Shown here: positions 61,576-64,000 of the stretch, in pieces
Layout of the letters: every line of letters starts with the position of its first letter
Numbering within the stretch: the first letter of the stretch is position 1
The notes under the pieces: model-generated
Database searches by the model: none
What the model saw: only the letters and a program-made list of their open reading frames with translations
What the model was told of the DNA's origin: nothing
Translations under genes and position numbers: made by a program
Assembly: GCA_002296525.1 (NCBI GenBank)
Contig: DBIA01000021.1
Coordinates: 186,001 to 250,000 of the forward strand
Direction of reading: 5' to 3'
From: Candidatus Neomicrothrix sp. UBA814
Lineage (GTDB): Bacteria > Actinomycetota > Acidimicrobiia > Acidimicrobiales > Poriferisodalaceae
Length of the DNA stretch: 64,000 nt

Positions 61576-62568
61576 ATGGAGTCACATTCTGAACGTCCTG
61601 ATCGAAACCTTGCACTTGAGCTGGTTCGCACCACAGAGGCTGCTGCTTTGGCTGCTGCTCGGTGGATGGGTAGAGGCAACAAAGAAGGAGCAGATGGCGC
61701 TGCGGTTGACGCTATGCGCATCATCTTAGGCTCAGTACCAATGGACGGTTTAGTAGTTATTGGAGAAGGCGAGAAAGACGAAGCTCCAATGCTCTACAAC
61801 GGAGAGTCCATTGGAGACGGGACAGGCGCTAGGACCGACATAGCGGTCGATCCGATTGATGGTACGACGCTGACTTCACTTGGTCGCGGAAATGCGATTT
61901 CAGTCATCGCTGTTGCTCCTCGAGGGACCATGTTTGATCCTGGTCCTTGCGTCTATATGGAAAAGATAGCGGTAGGTCCACAGTCGAAAGGTTTAGTGTC
62001 GATCGACAAGAGTCCTACAGAGAATCTAGAAGCAATCGCTGAAGCGACTGGCAGGGGTATCAGAGACTTGACCGCCGTAATCTTGGATCGTGATCGTCAC
62101 GCGGAGTTGATTGATGAAGTCCGTCAGAGTGGAGCCAGAATTCGACTTATTCCTGATGGTGATGTGGCAGGAGCTATCGCTACGGCTACAAGCGATGGAG
62201 CGGATGTGCTCTTCGGCATAGGCGGAACTCCAGAGGGCGTTATTTCTGCTGCAGCACTGAAGTGTCTTGGCGGAGAAATGCAAGGCAGGCTCTGGCCACG
62301 AAACGGGACCGAACGTCAGGCCGCGGTCGATGCGGGCTACGACCTTGACCGTATTCTCGACACCGACGATCTTGTTCAATCTGACGATGTATTTTTCGCC
62401 GCAACAGGTATTACTGATGGCGAGTTACTGCGGGGCGTGAGATTTACATCTGATGGCGCTATCTCCGACTCCTTGGTCATGAGGTCTAAAAGTGGGACGG
62501 TGCGCCGCATCGAAGCGACCCATAACATCGACAAACTCAGCGAGTTCTCATCCGTCGATTTCACCTAA
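61576..62568 (+). CDS. glpX: fructose-1,6-bisphosphatase class II
   Basis: A 330-residue gluconeogenic phosphatase of the GlpX type. GEGEKDEAPMLYNGESIGDG and DIAVDPIDGTTLTSLGRGNAISVIAVAP carry the metal-binding acidic residues and the lithium-sensitive phosphatase core. FGIGGTPEGVISAAALKCLGGEMQGRLWP completes the family pattern. The start at 61576 is supported by the AGGAGG-poor but clean family N-terminus; nothing else fits. It is followed 48 bp later by hisI. Confidence 0.95.
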   Translation: MESHSERPDRNLALELVRTTEAAALAAARWMGRGNKEGADGAAVDAMRIILGSVPMDGLVVIGEGEKDEAPMLYNGESIGDGTGARTDIAVDPIDGTTLTSLGRGNAISVIAVAPRGTMFDPGPCVYMEKIAVGPQSKGLVSIDKSPTENLEAIAEATGRGIRDLTAVILDRDRHAELIDEVRQSGARIRLIPDGDVAGAIATATSDGADVLFGIGGTPEGVISAAALKCLGGEMQGRLWPRNGTERQAAVDAGYDLDRILDTDDLVQSDDVFFAATGITDGELLRGVRFTSDGAISDSLVMRSKSGTVRRIEATHNIDKLSEFSSVDFT

Positions 62569-62616
62569 GAACTTTCGCCGTCAATAATCGAAGCAGTTCC
62601 TTCCTCCTTCACCTCT

Positions 62617-63045
62617 ATGCTCACTCTTATGGTCCAAGCGAATGACTTAGAAGAGGGCACGGTCCAGCAACTGGACTTCGACAAAATTGGGGGTGTCGGA
62701 CGTGAGGGGCATCAGGTTATTCCAGTAGTGCTCCAAGAGGTTGATTCGGGAGAGGTCTTGTTCGTCGGTTACGCCAACGAAGAAGCACTGCGTATGACGT
62801 TAGAAATGAAAAGCGCTGTGCTGTATTCCACTTCTCGAAACGAAATTTGGCACAAGGGCGCGACCTCAGGAGACACTCTCTCTCTGATCGATGTCCGCGT
62901 GAACTGTGAACAGAACTCGCTGCTGTACCTCGTCCGACGCGATGGTCGGGGGGCCTGTCACACTATGAAAGCCGATGGCTCATCTAGAAGCGGCTGCTAT
63001 TACCGCTCGCTTGCCACCATTGAGAACCTCGTATTTGTCCAATAA
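62617..63045 (+). CDS. hisI: phosphoribosyl-AMP cyclohydrolase
   Basis: A 142-residue HisI catalysing the third step of histidine synthesis. VIPVVLQEVDSGEVLFVGYANEEALRMTLE is the family N-terminus, VLYSTSRNEIWHKGATSGDTL the central part, and GACHTMKADGSSRSGCYYRS holds the His/Cys zinc ligands. The normally acidic D-C-D-x-D metal cluster reads N-C-E-Q-N (in DVRVNCEQNSLLYL), and the spacing between CHT and the last Cys is longer than in textbook HisI. It may be a sub-family variant. ATG codons at 62617 and 62629 are both possible. Confidence 0.9.
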   Translation: MLTLMVQANDLEEGTVQQLDFDKIGGVGREGHQVIPVVLQEVDSGEVLFVGYANEEALRMTLEMKSAVLYSTSRNEIWHKGATSGDTLSLIDVRVNCEQNSLLYLVRRDGRGACHTMKADGSSRSGCYYRSLATIENLVFVQ

Positions 63046-63081
63046 ACGGTGCAGCTAGTCTGACTCAGCAGCGGCCGAAGG

Positions 63082-63465
63082 TCAGTTTCCGCCAGATACT
63101 TGTATACGAGTTTCAGCCCACTTTTTAGCGAGTGCTGCTTCAGTGTCGTCGGCATCGGATGCCAGTGCTTGATCAGCGGCTTGAAGGTCAGCCTGAGCTT
63201 CTTGAACGTCAATATCTTGAGCGGCCATGGCGTCATCACTCAGAATCGTGACGGCATTGGAGCTTACTTCTACGAAGCCGCCGTTGATAGCTAGCGAGAC
63301 AACACCATCGGCAGCCCAAAGTTGCGTCTGGCCTACGTCTAGCGCCCCTATAAACGGAGCATGATTATCGAGAAACGCAATGTCACCATCAACAGTGCGC
63401 GTAACTACTTGCGAGCATTCTCCGGAGAAAAGCACTGCTTCGGGGGAAACGAGTTCGACCTGCAT
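63082..63465 (-). CDS. atpC: ATP synthase F1 epsilon subunit
   Basis: A 127-residue epsilon subunit. MQVELVSPEAVLFSGECSQVVTRTVDGDIAFLDNHAPFIGAL is the conserved beta-sandwich, and the C-terminal Ala/Asp-rich helices (DVQEAQADLQAADQAL) follow, ending in a short tail. It couples the gamma stalk to the c-ring and can inhibit hydrolysis. It is 20 bp downstream of atpD, the normal order in the atp operon, and converges on hisI. Confidence 0.95.
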   Translation of the reverse strand: MQVELVSPEAVLFSGECSQVVTRTVDGDIAFLDNHAPFIGALDVGQTQLWAADGVVSLAINGGFVEVSSNAVTILSDDAMAAQDIDVQEAQADLQAADQALASDADDTEAALAKKWAETRIQVSGGN

Positions 63466-63485
63466 AAATCAGCTTCTTTTAGTAA

Positions 63486-64000
63486 TCAAGACTGCTCTAG
63501 TTCACGGGCTTTGGCCATCGCCGATTCGGCATTACCAACATTGAGGAAGGCTTGTTCGGGTAGATGATCAAGTTCACCGTTGCAAAGCATTTCAAATGAC
63601 TCAATTGTCTCTTCTATAGGAACGAATATGCCGGGCATTCCAGTGAAGACTTCAGCAACGAAGAAAGGCTGCGACAGGAATCGCTGAATCTTGCGGGCTC
63701 GGTCCACCGTGATTCTGTCTTCTTCGGAAAGCTCGTCAAGACCGAGGATGGCAATGATGTCTTGCAGTTCTTTATACCTCTGCAATATCTCCTGCACCCG
63801 GCGAGCTACGCCGTAGTGCCGATCACCCACAACTTCGGGGGTGAGGATTGTTGAGGTGGAAGCAAGCGGGTCAACAGCTGGATAGATACCTAGAGAAGCG
63901 ATTTGCCGACTCAATTCTGTGGTCGCATCCAAGTGGGTGAATGTGGTGAAGGGGGCTGGGTCGGTGTAATCGTCAGCCGGCACATACACAGCCTGAAGCG
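63486..64000 (-). CDS. atpD: ATP synthase F1 beta subunit, C-terminal part (cut by window edge)
   Basis: The C-terminal about 171 residues of the catalytic beta subunit, continuing beyond the right edge. LQAVYVPADDYTDPAP, TTFTHLDATTELSRQIASLGIYPAVDPLASTSTIL and LQRYKELQDIIAILGLDELSEEDRITV (the DELSEED region that contacts gamma) identify it, followed by KIQRFLSQPFFVAEVFTG. The remaining upstream atp genes should lie to the right. It is followed by atpC. Confidence 0.97.
   Translation of the reverse strand, partial: LQAVYVPADDYTDPAPFTTFTHLDATTELSRQIASLGIYPAVDPLASTSTILTPEVVGDRHYGVARRVQEILQRYKELQDIIAILGLDELSEEDRITVDRARKIQRFLSQPFFVAEVFTGMPGIFVPIEETIESFEMLCNGELDHLPEQAFLNVGNAESAMAKARELEQS

Overview
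The window is a gene-dense, mid-GC stretch of bacterial chromosome with no phage, insertion sequence, CRISPR or rRNA. It most resembles an uncultured actinobacterium, and by inference a free-living member of the class Acidimicrobiia. The evidence is a coupled PafB/PafC pair, an F420-biosynthesis guanylyltransferase (CofC/FbiD), proteins of the mycothiol-dependent maleylpyruvate isomerase fold, an actinobacterial-type SerC, a MurA with Asp in place of the catalytic Cys (as in mycobacteria), GTG starts and very compact ATGA/GTGA/TAATG gene junctions. Both edges cut genes: an acyl-CoA dehydrogenase on the left and ATP synthase beta on the right.

Layout. 1-8.5 kb: rnhB with a methyltransferase and a large unknown protein, cofC coupled to a PIG-L deacetylase, an HU gene with a hairpin in its 5' leader, a TauE/SafE permease, and a DNA methyltransferase carrying a nuclease-like C-terminal domain and coupled to a small unknown gene. 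8.7-15.5 kb: an EEP-family hydrolase, a hexapeptide acyltransferase, pafBC, glpD, an acyl-CoA synthetase and tRNA-Glu(CTC). 15.5-21.5 kb: a branched-chain (LIV-type) ABC transporter cluster with one ATPase pair, two permease pairs and no binding protein. 21.6-25 kb: tRNA-Gln(CTG), gltX and three small actinobacterial proteins. 25-40 kb: amino-acid biosynthesis (leuB-cimA, greA, leuCD, serA-aminotransferase, serC, ilvBN and ilvC). 40-64 kb: mixed housekeeping (gatCAB, ferredoxin, PASTA pseudokinase, ligA, mnmA with a cysteine desulfurase, meaB, murA, an MFS transporter, an enoyl-CoA hydratase, lhgO, glpX, hisI, atpDC).

How the parts work together. CimA plus LeuBCD can make 2-oxobutyrate from pyruvate and acetyl-CoA, and IlvBN/IlvC carry that on towards isoleucine and valine. 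The leaders of leuB-cimA and of ilvBN each encode a 14-residue peptide ending in branched-chain codons (Ile-Ile-Ile, and Leu-Val-Val) followed by alternative hairpins and a terminator. This is the architecture of ribosome-mediated attenuation, and it is the most informative regulatory signal in the window. GltX, tRNA-Glu, tRNA-Gln and GatCAB together imply that Gln-tRNA is made by transamidation.

The least explained items are the methyltransferase/nuclease-like fusion with its coupled partner, the PASTA pseudokinase, the SRPBCC/kinase-like fusion, an MFS transporter with an extra N-terminal domain, a HisI with altered metal-ligand positions, and a 616-residue protein of unknown function. No single large undescribed system is evident.
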